Of a DNA stretch of 64,000 bases, positions 1-10,298 are shown in pieces (the first letter of the stretch is position 1; every line of letters begins with the position of its first letter). The notes below the pieces were generated by a model, which searched no databases, was not told the origin of the DNA, and worked only from the letters and a program-made list of their open reading frames with translations. This DNA is from Chlorops oryzae (taxonomy: Eukaryota > Arthropoda > Insecta > Diptera > Chloropidae), in NCBI GenBank assembly GCA_020466095.1, contig CM035808.1, forward strand, positions 85,600,779 to 85,664,778, read 5' to 3'. Both the position numbers and the translations under genes were made by a program.

Positions 1-288
1 TTTAATTTTTTTTTTAATTTTTAAGAAAGAACACTGCTTTACAACATATTGTTCAAAAAATGTTATCTAGCAAATGTTCATCTGCATTTGAGGGGTTCGC
101 GAGATAATGGTATAAAACGATTTTCTCCCATATGCTTTCACTTAAGCTTTCATAGAAAATAGTTGCATTGAATTCTAAAATTTTTTTTTGTCTTTTTTGT
201 TTTCAAGATAAAATTTCAAAAAAAAAAAAATTTAATTATACACTATTTTGTATTTTTAATATTGATATTGATTTATATTGTTTGAATA
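1..288. other. AT-rich flank, no gene seen
   Basis: Very AT-rich sequence with long T and A runs. Short open frames here are of low complexity and match nothing I recognise. It lies directly upstream of the Helitron remnant and could be part of its leader. Confidence 0.5.
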
Positions 289-1034
289 ATGCCTCCGAAA
301 AAAGCGAGCATTGGCCGAAAAACGAACGAAGCAAGAGGTGTCGCATCTTCAAGATCAAGAGAAAATCAAGAACAACGTGATTAAATCGTTCTGCGGAAGA
401 ACGAGAGGAGCAAAATAGGCATGATAGAAAACGGATTCAACGCAATCGTCAACGTGAAAGGCGTATGGAAACTGATAGGGAAAATCGTTCAAGATCACGA
501 TCAAATCGTTCTGCGGAAGAACGAGAGGAGCAAAATAGGCATGATAGAGAAGATTATTCATCTCACACGTTTGAACAAATTGGGAGAATGAATGTTGTAT
601 GCGAATTTTGTCGTGCATTGAAATTCAACAAAGAGCCACCTGGATTATGTTGTAATAACGGAAAAGTGAAAACAGAATCAGTTGAAGAAATTCCAGATTT
701 AATGCGTGAATTATTATCAGGAAATATCCTGGAATCAAAGCATTTTCTGGAAAAAATCCAAACGTACAATTCTCTATTTCAAACGACCTCTTTTGGAGCG
801 AATCACATTGTACATGATAATTTTATGCCCGATTTTAAGGTAATTACATCGCATGATTTAATGTCTTGCTATTATGATTCCAACATGAAGGGGTTAATGA
901 TGATTAATAATTTAAATTAGAATCAGATTCAAGGTCAAATCTATCATCGTGTTGGTGCATTGCTTCCAAATCAAGATGCCGATTACGAATTTCTTCAAAT
1001 ATATTTCATCGGTGACACAAATCAAGAAGTGAAT
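289..1034 (+). pseudogene. Helitron Rep/helicase N-terminal fragment, broken
   Basis: This is the N-terminal part of an insect Helitron (rolling-circle transposon) protein. It starts at an ATG at 289 (MPPKKASIGRKTNEARG) and has a charged Arg/Glu/Ser-rich leader. A cysteine-containing segment follows (VVCEFCRALKFNKEPPGLCC), then a region ending in QGQIYHRVGALLP and DYEFLQIYF, which are typical of the segment just upstream of the Helitron_like_N domain. The frame is broken three ways: the first 31 codons end in a stop, the body resumes in another frame, and a TAG at 918-920 cuts it again in frame. The HUH nuclease and helicase domains are absent, so this is a dead 5' fragment. The family is assigned by residue patterns I recognise, without a search. 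Confidence 0.65.
383..553 (+). repeat. 121-bp-spaced direct duplication in the Helitron leader
   Basis: A block of about 50 bp beginning aatcgttctgcggaagaacg occurs at 384 and again at 505, encoding NRSAEEREEQNRHDR twice in the same frame. The intervening sequence is also Arg-rich, so the duplication lengthens the charged leader of the Helitron protein. Confidence 0.85.
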
Positions 1035-1035
1035 A

Positions 1036-1317
1036 TATCTAATATAAATGAGAAAAAAAAGGAACAGTTGTTCCAGAGTTGTAAAAAAAGGAGAGTTAGA
1101 AAAATAAGGGCTACCATTTAGTGAAGAACATTGTGAAGTGAGCAAAGGCCGTCCTCATTAAAGGACTGACCTTGAAAAAATCTAAGGACAATAAAAGAAG
1201 AATAAAACTTTTACGCCTTTTGTGTTTTAATGACCCCCAAGCGGAATCAACCACAGTGATAAAAAATCCAAGGGAAAAACGTTACACTACACTCGTTGTA
1301 GAGAAAATTGTTACACT
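1036..1317 (+). repeat. LTR-like repeat, copy 1 (possible errantivirus 5' LTR)
   Basis: About 280 bp is repeated at 26021-27054, where the second copy is split by an insertion. Shared blocks include ggaacagttgttccagagtt, the stretch starting gaaaaataagggctacca, and a 3' end at tacactacactcgttgtaga. The sequence after this copy resembles a tRNA-Ser primer-binding site, and an errantivirus env remnant lies between the copies on the same strand. An LTR pair is therefore the simplest reading. The left boundary is uncertain because it runs out of the Helitron fragment. Confidence 0.5.
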
Positions 1318-1340
1318 GGCGCAGCCGGATTTCCGAACCT
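1318..1340 (+). other. Primer-binding-site-like sequence (tRNA-Ser type)
   Basis: TGGCGCAGCCGGATTTCCGA follows the LTR-like repeat directly. TGGCGCAG plus a GG-rich continuation is the style of primer site, complementary to the 3' end of tRNA-Ser, known from 17.6/297-type errantiviruses. The match is by eye and the downstream part departs from the usual sequence. Confidence 0.45.
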
Positions 1341-1350
1341 CGTTAAATAT

Positions 1351-1612
1351 TAAAGAAGTGTTAGGGAAATCTGTGTTTAAATTGTCTTACCGCGACCGCT
1401 ACACTATTTCCTCTTCTTCAATTAAATGTCAGGATTTATTAGTAATCGGATTGAAGGTTTATTATAATTAAGTTTAAAATAAAAGAAACATATGTACATA
1501 TTTACACGAATAAGTTTAGCGTTGCTCGTGACAACTGACCGCTTCCGTAGTTCGTTAGAGACTGCCTCTCTCAGACGTGCATACGTCTTGCTATTAGACA
1601 GGGTTGACAACA
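1351..1612 (-). repeat. 3' LTR of Gypsy A
   Basis: 262 bp, matching 6161-6422 with about four differences (for example position 1410 c versus t, and gttgacaaca versus gttgccaaca). In element direction it begins TGTTG and ends CTTCTTTA. Confidence 0.92.
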
Positions 1613-1632
1613 GTCGGCCTCTCCTGATTTTA

Positions 1633-2784
1633 TTAAGCGCCCTCGCTTAAACTTCTATCCTCGCCCAAAGGGTCATCCGCTTCCGGCGGAAGTGTGCACC
1701 AAGGCTTCATCTTATCAGACGCATATATAGAAGTATATGATCGTTGGCTTCGCTTCGAACCTGGAATATCAGAAACAACGTATCTGTCGTTACGCAGACA
1801 TTTAATGACTCTAAACGGCCCTTTATATAAAGGCTCCAGTTTCCGAGAGCCCCTAGTACTAGCGGGTTCATTTTCAACCAAGACCAAATCATCGACGTCG
1901 TATTTGGTCGGTTTCGCATGATGAGCATCGTAACGTTGCTTCGTCACTAGCTGCTGATGTTCGATACTTGCCATGGCTCCTTCGCGTTTGGCACTCAAAT
2001 CACCCGGTTCGGATTCGGAAATGTCATCTTGTTGGAGGACGTCTATAATGATGTTCTTAGTCGCATCTCGAGGTTGATACCCAAAAAGTAGATAATTTGG
2101 AGTAAAACCAGTAGATCGATTTTTCGTCGAGTTGATTGCCGTCTGGATTTTTGGTAGATTCTCATCCCAGCGCTTGTCTACTCCGGTCGATGGCAACAAC
2201 ATTGTAAGAATCGTGCGGTTGAACCTCTCAACCTGCCCATTTGCACGTGGCGTTCTGACGGCGTTCAAGACATGATGAATTCTATTTTCGCTCCAATAAC
2301 GGCGAAATTCCTTAGAGGTAAAAGCCGTACCTCTTTCGGAGACGATGCAACCAGGGAGTCCGAAATATCCACTTATTTCAGTCAAAACGTAAATGACGTG
2401 CTTCGACGCAGTGCTTTTTACAGCCTTAATAATAGTGTATTTCGTGAAGGCATCCACCAAAACCCAAATGTGTTCGTTTCGTCGTGAACTGCGTGGGAAA
2501 GGACCAAGGTGGTCGATGTGTACCCTCCTGAACGGGATTGGTACGACGCTGCTTACATGAAGTTCTCCTTCTCGTTTTCCTCCAAGATGTTTATTATAAG
2601 CACAATCAGCACAAGACTTCAAGAACGACTTCACCACATTGCGCATTCGGGGGAACCACATGTTTTCGAGGATTCGCTGCATAGTTTTATCAACGCTAAG
2701 ATGTCCTCCTCCTTCGTGAGCGTTCAGTATGATTTTCCACCTTAGCGATTTCGGAGTCACCCACAGAAGCTTTCCATGATGGTT
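1633..2784 (-). pseudogene. Gypsy A integrase
   Basis: The integrase part of Pol inserts element DNA into the host genome. The N-terminal HHCC zinc domain is visible (HEGGGHLSVDKTM followed by CADCAYNK), then the catalytic core. The first acidic residue is in HIDHLGPF and the glutamate in RANGQVERFNRTIL. At the expected second aspartate the sequence reads VSERGTAFTS, where the family normally has SDRGT, so the second catalytic Asp is Glu. A basic C-terminal segment containing LVLVENEP follows, with the stop at 1633. It is in frame with the upstream RNase H part but separated from it by the stop at 2785-2787. Expected to be inactive. Confidence 0.88.
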
Positions 2785-3855
2785 TTAGAACAATCGTCCA
2801 CTCTTTAAAACGTAGTTGTTGTAGTTGGAATCTCTACCGTGTTGCATTTTCTGTACAATTCCTTTAAGGTTTTCATCCTGCAGCTGCAAACCAAACATCC
2901 AGTCATCGGTATCGAGTTGGATTTTCGCTATTCGCATACACGCAACATCCGGTTCGCGAGATGATTCCACCGGTGTTCGGCTAAGCGCGTCAACGTGAGG
3001 CATGCGGATTCCACTGCGATGTTCGACGCTGATGTCATAGTCCTGCAACTTTAGCCACCACCGTCCGATTCGCGGGATAAGTTCTCTTTTGGACATGGCT
3101 GTCGTTAAGGCGCTACGGTCCGTGACGACCGTTATTTTCTTCCCCAAGATATAATACCGCATCCTTTCGAGTGCCTCGACCACCGCAAGGGCTTCCAACT
3201 CCGAGCTATGAAACTTCCGTTCGCTATCCGTAGTGGAACGACTATAATACAGGACTGGCTTCCAGTCCTCATTTTCTTTTTGAAGCAGTACACCAGCTAT
3301 TCCAATAGAACTTGCGTCCGTATGTACGGCGTGCTCTGCCTCTATGCGATAGGCAGTCATGACTGGTTTCGATGCGAACGCCTTTTTAAGTGCTATAAAG
3401 GCTCCTTCTTGGTCATCATTCCAGACGAAACGTTGATTTTTCCGTAGCAGCCTGCGTAGAGGTTCGGATACAATAGCAAATCCGGGTACGAATTTTCGAA
3501 AATATCCACTCAGCCCGAGGAATTTTCTTATATTGCGGACGTCAACGGGGCGGGGGAATTTCCGAATCGCATTGGTTTTCAATTCACCAGGGCAAATGCC
3601 ATCGGGGGTGAGCTTGTGTCCCAAAAAGTTGATAGTTGTCTTGAAAAATTCACATTTTCTCGGTTTCAGAGTAAGTCCCGCTCCTCTCAGCGCCTCGAAC
3701 ACACGCCTCAATTTTCCAAACATCTCCTCGACTGAGTTACTTCCCACCAAAATGTCGTCCATGTAATGCAGCATATCTCCGTTGAGTGTTTTGCTCTTAA
3801 GCTTTCGCATTAGCCGCTGGAAAACAGTTGGCGCCGTTTTAAGCCCGAATGGCAT
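2785..3855 (-). pseudogene. Gypsy A reverse transcriptase C-part and RNase H
   Basis: This copies element RNA into DNA and degrades the RNA strand. It opens with MPFGLKTAPTVFQRLM (RT thumb-side motif) and contains the catalytic box as LHYMDDILVGS, that is YMDD. LGHKLTPDGI and FLGLSGYFRKFVPGF follow. RNase H begins at AVHTDASSIGIAGVLLQ and continues through SSELEALAVVEALER to HVDALSRTPV. The segment ends at an in-frame TAG. It is shifted relative to the gag-protease-RT segment upstream by an indel near 3860-3940. Confidence 0.9.
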
Positions 3856-3907
3856 TCGCTTAAACTCTTAAAGTCCCTCGGTCGTGGCAAAAGCAGTATA
3901 TTTCTGA

Positions 3908-5161
3908 CTACCAGCTTCTATAGGAATTTGGTAAAAATCCGCTATTCAGGTCGAGCACCGAAAACAACTTAAATCGTTTAGCTTCGTGCAGCGTTTCCTC
4001 TATATTTGGAAAAGGACAGACTTCATTCCTTATGAGTGCGTTTAGTCGTCGGTAGTCCACGCAGAGTCTCTCATCACCGTCCTTCTTGCGATTTAAAACG
4101 ACAGGACTGGCGTAATCCGATTCAGATGGTACTATTATTCCATTCTCCAAGAGCTCATCCACCTTTTGAGCGATTATCGTTCGTTTTGCCTCTGGTACAC
4201 GATATGGAGACTGTGCCACCGGTTTATCGCTAGTCAGCTCAATCTTCATGTCGATAAGGTTGGTTTTGCCTATTTCTCTCATGGTTGCCGCAAAAACATC
4301 CCTGTAGACATTAATCAAAGAATTTAACTGTTCAGTTACCTCAGGTTTTCCGCATTGCATTTGTTGCACCAAAGGACCGCCCATTTTTCCTTCATCAGTT
4401 TTTAGTTTCGCGACGCCAGCACATACCTCGTTGAAAGATGCTGAACTTTGCTGCGATGTTGTTGAACCAGATTTGAAATAAATTTCATGCGCGCTTATAA
4501 CCGCTTTTACGTCAGGGTCATTACATATCGCGTTTCCTATTAGGACATCCGCAGTTAGGATATAATCATCCACCAGATACAGATCAAACTCGCCGCATAT
4601 CTCGTCTATCTGCAAGCTAACTATTACCTTTTCGGTAGCGTTCCGTACGCCTCCACGAATTCCGGCCAATTTCATCGAACATTTCCGCTTCGGGACATGA
4701 AGAATTTCCGCAACGGATGCCTTAATCAAATGGCAGTCACTACCCGTGTCGATGTATGCATTCAGTTTTCTTCCATTTACCGTTACCGCTTTATTTTGAA
4801 GTTGTTTACTTTCAATACAATGAGTTCTACGCACAGCTGATTGCTTTTTCCCACAATTCTCTGGCATATTTTTCGGGTGAACCTTCTGGCAATCAGAGCA
4901 ACGCTTCCTCTTTTGTGGCATTTGACATCTAACGCTTATATGTCCAAGCCCCCCGCAGTTGTAACACTTCATAGATTCCTTTGTTACTGGTTGATCACGC
5001 TTATCGTTGTTTTTGCTCTGATCTGTTTGGTTTGGTTTCCATACATTTCGATTTTGCACGCAATTGTTTAAGAACTGCTCAAAACTCTCTCGCTGCTGTC
5101 GCCGCTTGTAACTCACGGTGACGCACTCCGCTCCTGATGTTTTTAATAATGGCCAGCTCAC
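3908..5161 (-). pseudogene. Gypsy A Gag C-terminus, protease and RT N-part
   Basis: The segment starts inside the Gag nucleocapsid with a CCHC zinc knuckle, CYNCGGLGHISVRC, and a following Cys-rich stretch. The aspartic protease active site is AYIDTGSDCHLIKAS. RT begins near SDKPVAQSPYRVPEAK, with LENGIIVPSESDYASPVVL, LCVDYRRLNALI and FSVLDLNSGF. Reading then drops out of frame just after DLNSGF, whereas the rest of RT resumes in another frame at 3855. The overlap with the gag frame near 5079-5095 is a one-base shift in the middle of Gag, so it is probably a mutation rather than a programmed site. Confidence 0.88.
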
Positions 5162-5942
5162 TCAAACCGTATCGTCGACCCATGGCCGTGGATCGAAAAC
5201 AGTATTCCAAAACAGATTCCTTGTCTTTCCGTTGTGCATTTGACATTTTCTCATGTACGTCTGCTTCGTTGTATGTACAGCCGAATTCTGCTACAATATC
5301 ACTTGAAAATGTCATCTTATCAGAATAAGAACATGCAGCAGCATCAGCCCACAGTCTTGCAGCACCGTGCAGTCGACTCAATACAGCGAGCATTAAGCAT
5401 TTGTCGTCCCAATTGTACGCCGCCTTAGAATCGTTAACGCGTCTAACGAATTGCTCTGCAGACAGTCCTACCTCGTTACTCGGGTCATACTGTGGAATTG
5501 TTTCCGCAATCTCTCGTACGGAGAAGTTATTTTGCGTCGCAGTTCGCACCGTTTCGCTTACAGGGATCTCACTGTTTTCATTCTCCGAATTTTGTTGCTG
5601 TAGCTGCGAAGCGCTGTGATGTGAATTTTGAGTTTCCACGAATCTTAAGATGTTAGTCATCATGCTGCGAAGTTCGTCGAATTCCTGCCTCGAAACCGAC
5701 AAATTTTCTCTCTCTTCACATTCCTCTCTCACTTCTAGTTTCTCATCTCTCTCTGCAAGTCCATTTCCCTCCATTTCCACTTCGTCCATTCCGTTTGCGT
5801 TAATCACTCGTCGAATTAATTCGATTTTCTTTCCACTCGTTGACAAATTTTGTTTTCGCAGTAGCTCTCTCAGCTCGTAGGCTTTCAAAGATTTGACCTT
5901 CACCAGCATTCGTTTCGCCAATACATATATCTGCACAGACAA
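5079..5942 (-). pseudogene. Gypsy A Gag N-part with SAP-like domain
   Basis: The Gag structural protein starts at the ATG at 5942, 218 bp inside the right LTR. Residues about 17-50 (LKAYELRELLRKQNLSTSGK followed by a KxELIxRV pattern) match the SAP helix-extension-helix motif, which usually binds DNA. An acidic linker, a Gln/Asn/Ser-rich region and the capsid-like part ending near ELAIIKNIRSGVRHREL follow. The frame closes at 5079 through a one-base shift; the homologous continuation, including the zinc knuckle, lies in the neighbouring frame. Confidence 0.8.
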
Positions 5943-6160
5943 CAGCTACACATATTCATACGAACATATGTCGATGCTTAACATGAGCGTCGCGAAGAGA
6001 ATAAGGGTTGGTTTACGTTTACAGCTTATACGTCGCTGATCGAGTTATCGTTTCGTTTCTCTTCGCTGAATTATACGTATGTGCATATGTTCGCGCCGTT
6101 ATACGTTTCGTTTTGGAATCTCTTTTTTTTTCGTTAGCGGTACAGATCCCACTTCTGAGC

Positions 6161-6422
6161 TAAAGAAGTGTTAGGGAAATCTGTGTTTAAATTGTCTTAC
6201 CGCGACCGTTACACTATTTCCTCTTCTTCAATTAAATGTCAGGATTTATTAGTAATCGGATTGAAGGTTTATTATAATTAAGTTTAAAATAAAAGAAACA
6301 TATGTACATATTTACACGAATAAGTTTAGCGTTGCTCGTAACAACTGACCGCTTCCGTAGTTCGTTAGAGACTGCCTCTCTCAGACGTGCATACGTCTTG
6401 CTATCAGACAGGGTTGCCAACA
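6161..6422 (-). repeat. 5' LTR of Gypsy A
   Basis: 262 bp, paired with 1351-1612. It is followed on the plus strand by ATAT, the right copy of the target duplication. In element direction the leader starts at 6160. Confidence 0.92.
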
Positions 6423-6426
6423 ATAT

Positions 6427-6556
6427 GGTAAGTCTTAACTAATCGCTTTAATTCGTTGTTTTTTTTTTATTATTTCTTTTGCGATTATCGTCTTCAATTT
6501 AAACATACTTATATCCATGCAAGTTTTTGGTGATCAAAATGTTGAATTTGGTTATG
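6427..6556 (+). other. Leader-like stretch beside Gypsy A
   Basis: With Gypsy A removed, the primer-site-like sequence at 1318 runs straight into this stretch, whose first bases (ggtaagtc) match a 5' splice-donor consensus. This would fit the leader of an errantivirus-type element. No open frame is visible. Confidence 0.3.
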
Positions 6557-6796
6557 TACACTGAGCGAAAACTACGGTTGTGTAATTTACAACGATTCGT
6601 TGTATACTACGACCGTAGTTATTTTAAAGCAAAACTGTAGTACGGACGTATTCAAACATGACGTTAACAGCCATGCGTATTCTTTAGGAGCAAATTTCTT
6701 TACACACGTATTTAAAAAACTTCTATGAAAAAACACGTAAAATAGTTTTGATTTGACTTTAAATAACATATTTAGTCCACGCGAATTAGATTTCTC

Positions 6797-6866
6797 CGTG
6801 GCGTACGGGTAGCGTATTCGCTCAGCAATCCGAAGGGCTCGGGTTCAAATCCTACAGCAGGCGACT
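6797..6866 (+). other. tRNA-like segment (SINE-head style)
   Basis: Pol III promoter boxes are visible: box A TGGCGTACGGG at 6799-6809 and box B GGTTCAAATCC at 6842-6852, 33 bases apart. The ends do not pair into a full tRNA cloverleaf that I can draw, so this is a tRNA-derived fragment rather than a functional tRNA gene. Confidence 0.6.
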
Positions 6867-7126
6867 GAAATGTGTGAAAAATGGGAACTTTTCAAGCAAG
6901 TAGAAAAATATTAAAGGTAAAACAGGACAGCTAGAATGAGAAATCTAGCTTTCCCCAACCGTATGGATAAGAGAGAAGAGAGGGCCCATCCCGGCTTTCT
7001 AAAATGTATTTTTTTTGTTGCGTAAAATATTAAGTTTTAAAGCTTTTTATTCCTGTAAGGTTTTTAAATATTATATACCTAAATGTTATGTTATTATTTG
7101 TAAAAAAAAATAAAAAAATAAAAAAC

Positions 7127-7165
7127 GCCTGACCGGGGATCGAACCCGCCGACTTGGGATTTGGT
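7127..7165 (-). other. Second tRNA-like 3' half, inverted
   Basis: On the minus strand GGGTTCGATCCCCGGTCAGG contains a perfect box B and the 3' arm of a tRNA-like structure, ending in GGCG like the piece at 6866. It sits in the opposite orientation inside the same TIR element. Confidence 0.55.
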
Positions 7166-7303
7166 ACTACTTTCGTATTTCAAGTTTTTTACTTCGCTTG
7201 TGGTAATTTTAACTACGTCCGTTAAAAGAGCCATATCATCGCCTTTTCGTAGTTAAATTAACTACGTTTTTGTTATTTTTACTACGATTTTTAGCTTAGT
7301 GTA

Positions 7304-8037
7304 GTAACCTCGCCCATTAAGGCGTGGCCCTATGTAAGAATTGAACAAGAAAATCACTGGAAGAGCAGCATAGAATAAGCATATATTGAAGAGATACGTT
7401 TTCAAAATTTGTGGAAGAAAAATAACGCAAAATTAAAAAGGTGAAAAAAAATATATACATTCATAGTTTCCGAGAAATCGGTCGAAAATTTTAAACTTCC
7501 TCCGATTTTATTGCTCGTCATTTATCCGAAGTAAGAATTCATTCAAACAAGAGCGATAAAGCGAACGAGCTACACTAGCAGTGTGCTGTCTCCGCTGCCG
7601 CTCACTTTTTAGTTTCCCCTTGCCATCAAAAGACAAATAAAGCATGCACATAGCAAGGGTTCGCTAGACTACGCTGCGATCTGTTGAATTAAATAAAGAA
7701 TGAAAAGGATTGTTCTAGCTCTACGAATGTTTGTTTCTGATGTTGTGTGTTCTTCCCGTTCATAGCAAGTGTTGGTTAGACTACGCTGCGATCGTTTGAA
7801 TTAAATAAAGAAAGAAAACGATCGTTGTAGCTTTGCGAATGTTTGTTTCTGCTGTTGTGTGTTCTTCTAATTTCTGTTAAAAATTAGGCGTACTTATTAT
7901 TTCAAGTTTCGATTTCTAAAAAAAAAAAAAAATTATAAATATACCTCGAGGTGCTAAGTACAAGAGGAGAAGAAGTGAGAAAATAACATTTCAATGGTTG
8001 TCCGATTTTAACGAAATCACAAACAACACATAAAAAA
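7304..8037. other. Unassigned sequence with a tandem duplication
   Basis: No gene is seen. It holds the 112-bp tandem duplication at 7649-7870 and otherwise low-complexity AT-rich sequence. By position it could be internal sequence of the proposed errantivirus. Confidence 0.5.
7649..7870 (+). repeat. 112-bp tandem duplication, two copies
   Basis: Copies begin at tagcaag at 7651 and 7763. Each contains agactacgctgcgatc, ttgaattaaataaagaa and gaatgtttgtttctg, ending in tgttgtgtgttcttc. The two differ at roughly one base in eight, so the duplication is old. Confidence 0.85.
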
Positions 8038-9590
8038 ATGTCTCCGCTTAATTTAACAAGGGTAGCAATAGCAAATGATTTGGAGGATCATTCAGAAAAT
8101 CTTAGAAGAGGTTATACTACTAAATTTGTAGACGATTTGTAGTAAGTTGAGAAATTTTTTTTTTTTAAATTTGTGAAATGAATGGTCACAAGAGTAACAT
8201 ATTTTGCACACGAAAGAAGAAGAAGAATATTACGGAAGCAAGGCAGTACCAGGATGGGGCACAACCTAATAAAGGAGAAAGTCGAAACAGGGAAAATCAT
8301 ATTAATAATATGGCAAACAATTTTTATTCAAATAGCACAAGAATTTTTAATTTGCACAATCAGGAAAACAACCAGCGGCCCGGTCTTGGCCGGAAGACCG
8401 GAATGCCTAGACAGAGCAAGCATATGAAGGGCCAAATCAAGTTCTTAGTTTGAAAACAACTATTGAAAACGAAAAAAAGGACTCATTTCGACGACAATAT
8501 CGTGGTTCAATTTTACAAAAGTGATATACCAATTATGAACAAGGAAATTAGAACTTCAAAAATTTTGTAACCATCAAAATCGGATGAACAGGCACATTAA
8601 ATAACTTATTTTCATTCCCAAAAGGTAGAAACACTAATTGAGAAAACTACTGAAATTGTAAAAAGTAAAAACGAAGATAAGAACCAGTTTTTGGTTTTAT
8701 TTTTATCTTTTGTGTTACATATCTTTGCAATCTTAAAGGATAATTTATTTGGTTTGAGCAATGAAATAAGCAAATGGTTAAATAGCCAAATTAAAGAACC
8801 TTTTAGGAACCTGATTAGAAATATCCCCTAAATCTTTAATACGCAATGTTCAAATTCAGTGTCAAACGACGCGTTTATAGGATTTCCTTGTGGACAAGCT
8901 GTAGATGATAGGGCTGCCCTGTTAGTGGGCACTGGGCCGGATAAAAGTTTGATGAATTCAGATGTGTTAAAAATAGGAACTGATCCAGAAAAAAGCAGAT
9001 TTGGAGAAAATATAGACATTCAGAAAAACGTAGATATTATGCATTCAGAGCTAAGTCAATCAGAGTCACTTTAACTCGTCGTTCCCAACATCGATAAGAT
9101 TTGTATCGCAGACGCAGTTACGATCAAAGCAAGGGAAGCGAAAGTGGCACCGATTTCCAAGAAATTAGACCTGAACGATAAGGAAATTCAAAAGGAAGAA
9201 ATTAATGATAAAAAGATACTATCTAGCGGTGGGGATGCTGTGAATAAAATAATTTGAATGTATTGGAGTACGAGTTCGACGAAGAGTTCGAGAATGATTT
9301 TTGTGGTAAAAATAGTAATAAAGAAGTTTAATTCGGCAAGGAGGTCGAGAATAATTCTTGTGGTACTCGAAGAGATGGTACTTATGGTAATAAAAAAGTA
9401 GTTGATATTTTGAAAGGAAATCCACCAGATAGACATAAAAATCCCTATGGGAAGGTAACAGTTAAAAAAGTAAACCTAAATTAAGAATCAGAAATTAGAG
9501 AGTTGACGTGCCACGAGTATTACAAAACTCCGAAGGTAATGCGAAAGTTTTTCTCCACAATAAAAGCACTAAATAAGAAATTTGTAAAAG
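8038..9590 (+). pseudogene. Decayed coding-like region, family unknown
   Basis: Short open pieces on the plus strand have protein-like composition: a start at 8038 (MSPLNLTRVAIANDLEDHSE) ending near 8143; 8178-8453, rich in Asn, Arg and Gln; a hydrophobic stretch around 8690-8830 (FVLHIFAILKDNLFGLSNEI); and 8859-9074. They lie in different frames with many stops. The order and strand would fit gag or pol remnants of the errantivirus whose env lies downstream, but I see no protease, RT or integrase motif, so this is not assigned. Confidence 0.3.
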
Positions 9591-9662
9591 GGTCTGTTTT
9601 TAATTAAGGAAAATCTAAATTGGAATTCTTGAAAATTAATATAAAACATACAACGTATTTAA

Positions 9663-10295
9663 TGCTATGTTCATGCTTAGCCCTAAAAGCGCATTTACGG
9701 TTTTCGAAAAGCGATTTTTCGAAGAGTGTTCATAGTGCCGCATTAAGTAAATGTGCTTTTACACACAACATATGTTCTCGACTTACAAAACAAGTGTCCT
9801 GTTTTAATTTGATGAAAAAGAAATCGAAATGCGTAGGCTGAAATTAATTTTATTTATTGTGCAGATATATCTGTCCATTCTGTTCAATTTAAACAAAATT
9901 TAACAATTAAACACATTGATATGTGCTATAAACAAAAAGCGTGCAAGTTTTTTGCAACTGCTCGCTTTATACAAAGGTGTCCAAAATTGTTTAATGAACT
10001 ACATAAACATTAGACTATTAACTAGGAATAGAACTTGTGCGTGACGACTGGAAAACGTAAACAAACCAGCAAAAACGTAAACAAACCAGCAGTGCTGCCA
10101 TATATTCGTACTGTCAAATAGCTCGAAACATGAAATTTTTCGAAGTTAGCAGAGTTGCATTCGCCTTAATGCTACATTGAAGTTGCTTTTAGTTGCATTA
10201 AGCTTTCAAATTTTGTATGGCTAAAAGCACATTTAAAGTCGCGTTAAGAGCTAAATGCACTAAAAGCGCTTTTAGGGCTAAGCATGAACCCAGCA
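9663..10295. mobile_element. Non-coding TIR element, about 35-bp inverted ends
   Basis: The left end (tgctatgttcatgcttagcc, then ctaaaagcgcattta) is the near-perfect inverse of the right end, with about three mismatches over 35 bp. TAA occurs on both sides (9660-9662 and 10296-10298), which would fit a PIF/Harbinger-type 3-bp duplication, though short matches can arise by chance. The 633-bp body has further copies of taaaagcgc-like motifs and no transposase frame. Confidence 0.75.
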
Positions 10296-10298
10296 TAA

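Larger units (their letters stand above)
1351..6422 (-). mobile_element. Ty3/Gypsy LTR retrotransposon A, complete but dead
   Basis: A full element of 5072 bp on the minus strand is bounded by 262-bp LTRs. The 4-bp target duplication ATAT lies at 1347-1350 and 6423-6426. Order in element direction: LTR, 218-bp leader, gag with a SAP-like domain and zinc knuckle, protease, reverse transcriptase, RNase H, integrase, LTR. The LTRs differ at about four visible positions, so insertion is fairly recent. The coding region carries frameshifts near 5085 and 3900, an in-frame stop at 2785-2787, and a substitution in the integrase triad. The primer site is not obvious to me, so I do not assign a named clade. 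Confidence 0.9.
6559..7301. mobile_element. Non-coding TIR element with TA target duplication
   Basis: A 743-bp element. The left end reads CACTGAGCGAAAACTACG and the inverted right end reads CACTAAGCTAAAAATCGTAG, with TA on both sides (6557-6558, 7302-7303). The ends hold several further inverted motifs built on ctacg/cgtag. No transposase frame is present. The middle carries two tRNA-like pieces, listed separately. The TA duplication suggests mobilisation by a Tc1/mariner-type transposase. Confidence 0.75.

Noticed and set aside
168..380. 70-codon open frame
   Set aside because: Low-complexity AT-rich translation, overlapping the Helitron start in another frame.
6797..6866. Functional tRNA gene
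   Set aside because: Box A and B are present, but I cannot pair the acceptor and anticodon stems; it fits a SINE-type fragment better. The same holds for 46759-46835.
8178..8453. Confident Gag nucleocapsid assignment
   Set aside because: Asn/Arg/Gln-rich composition only; no zinc knuckle or conserved Gag motif seen.
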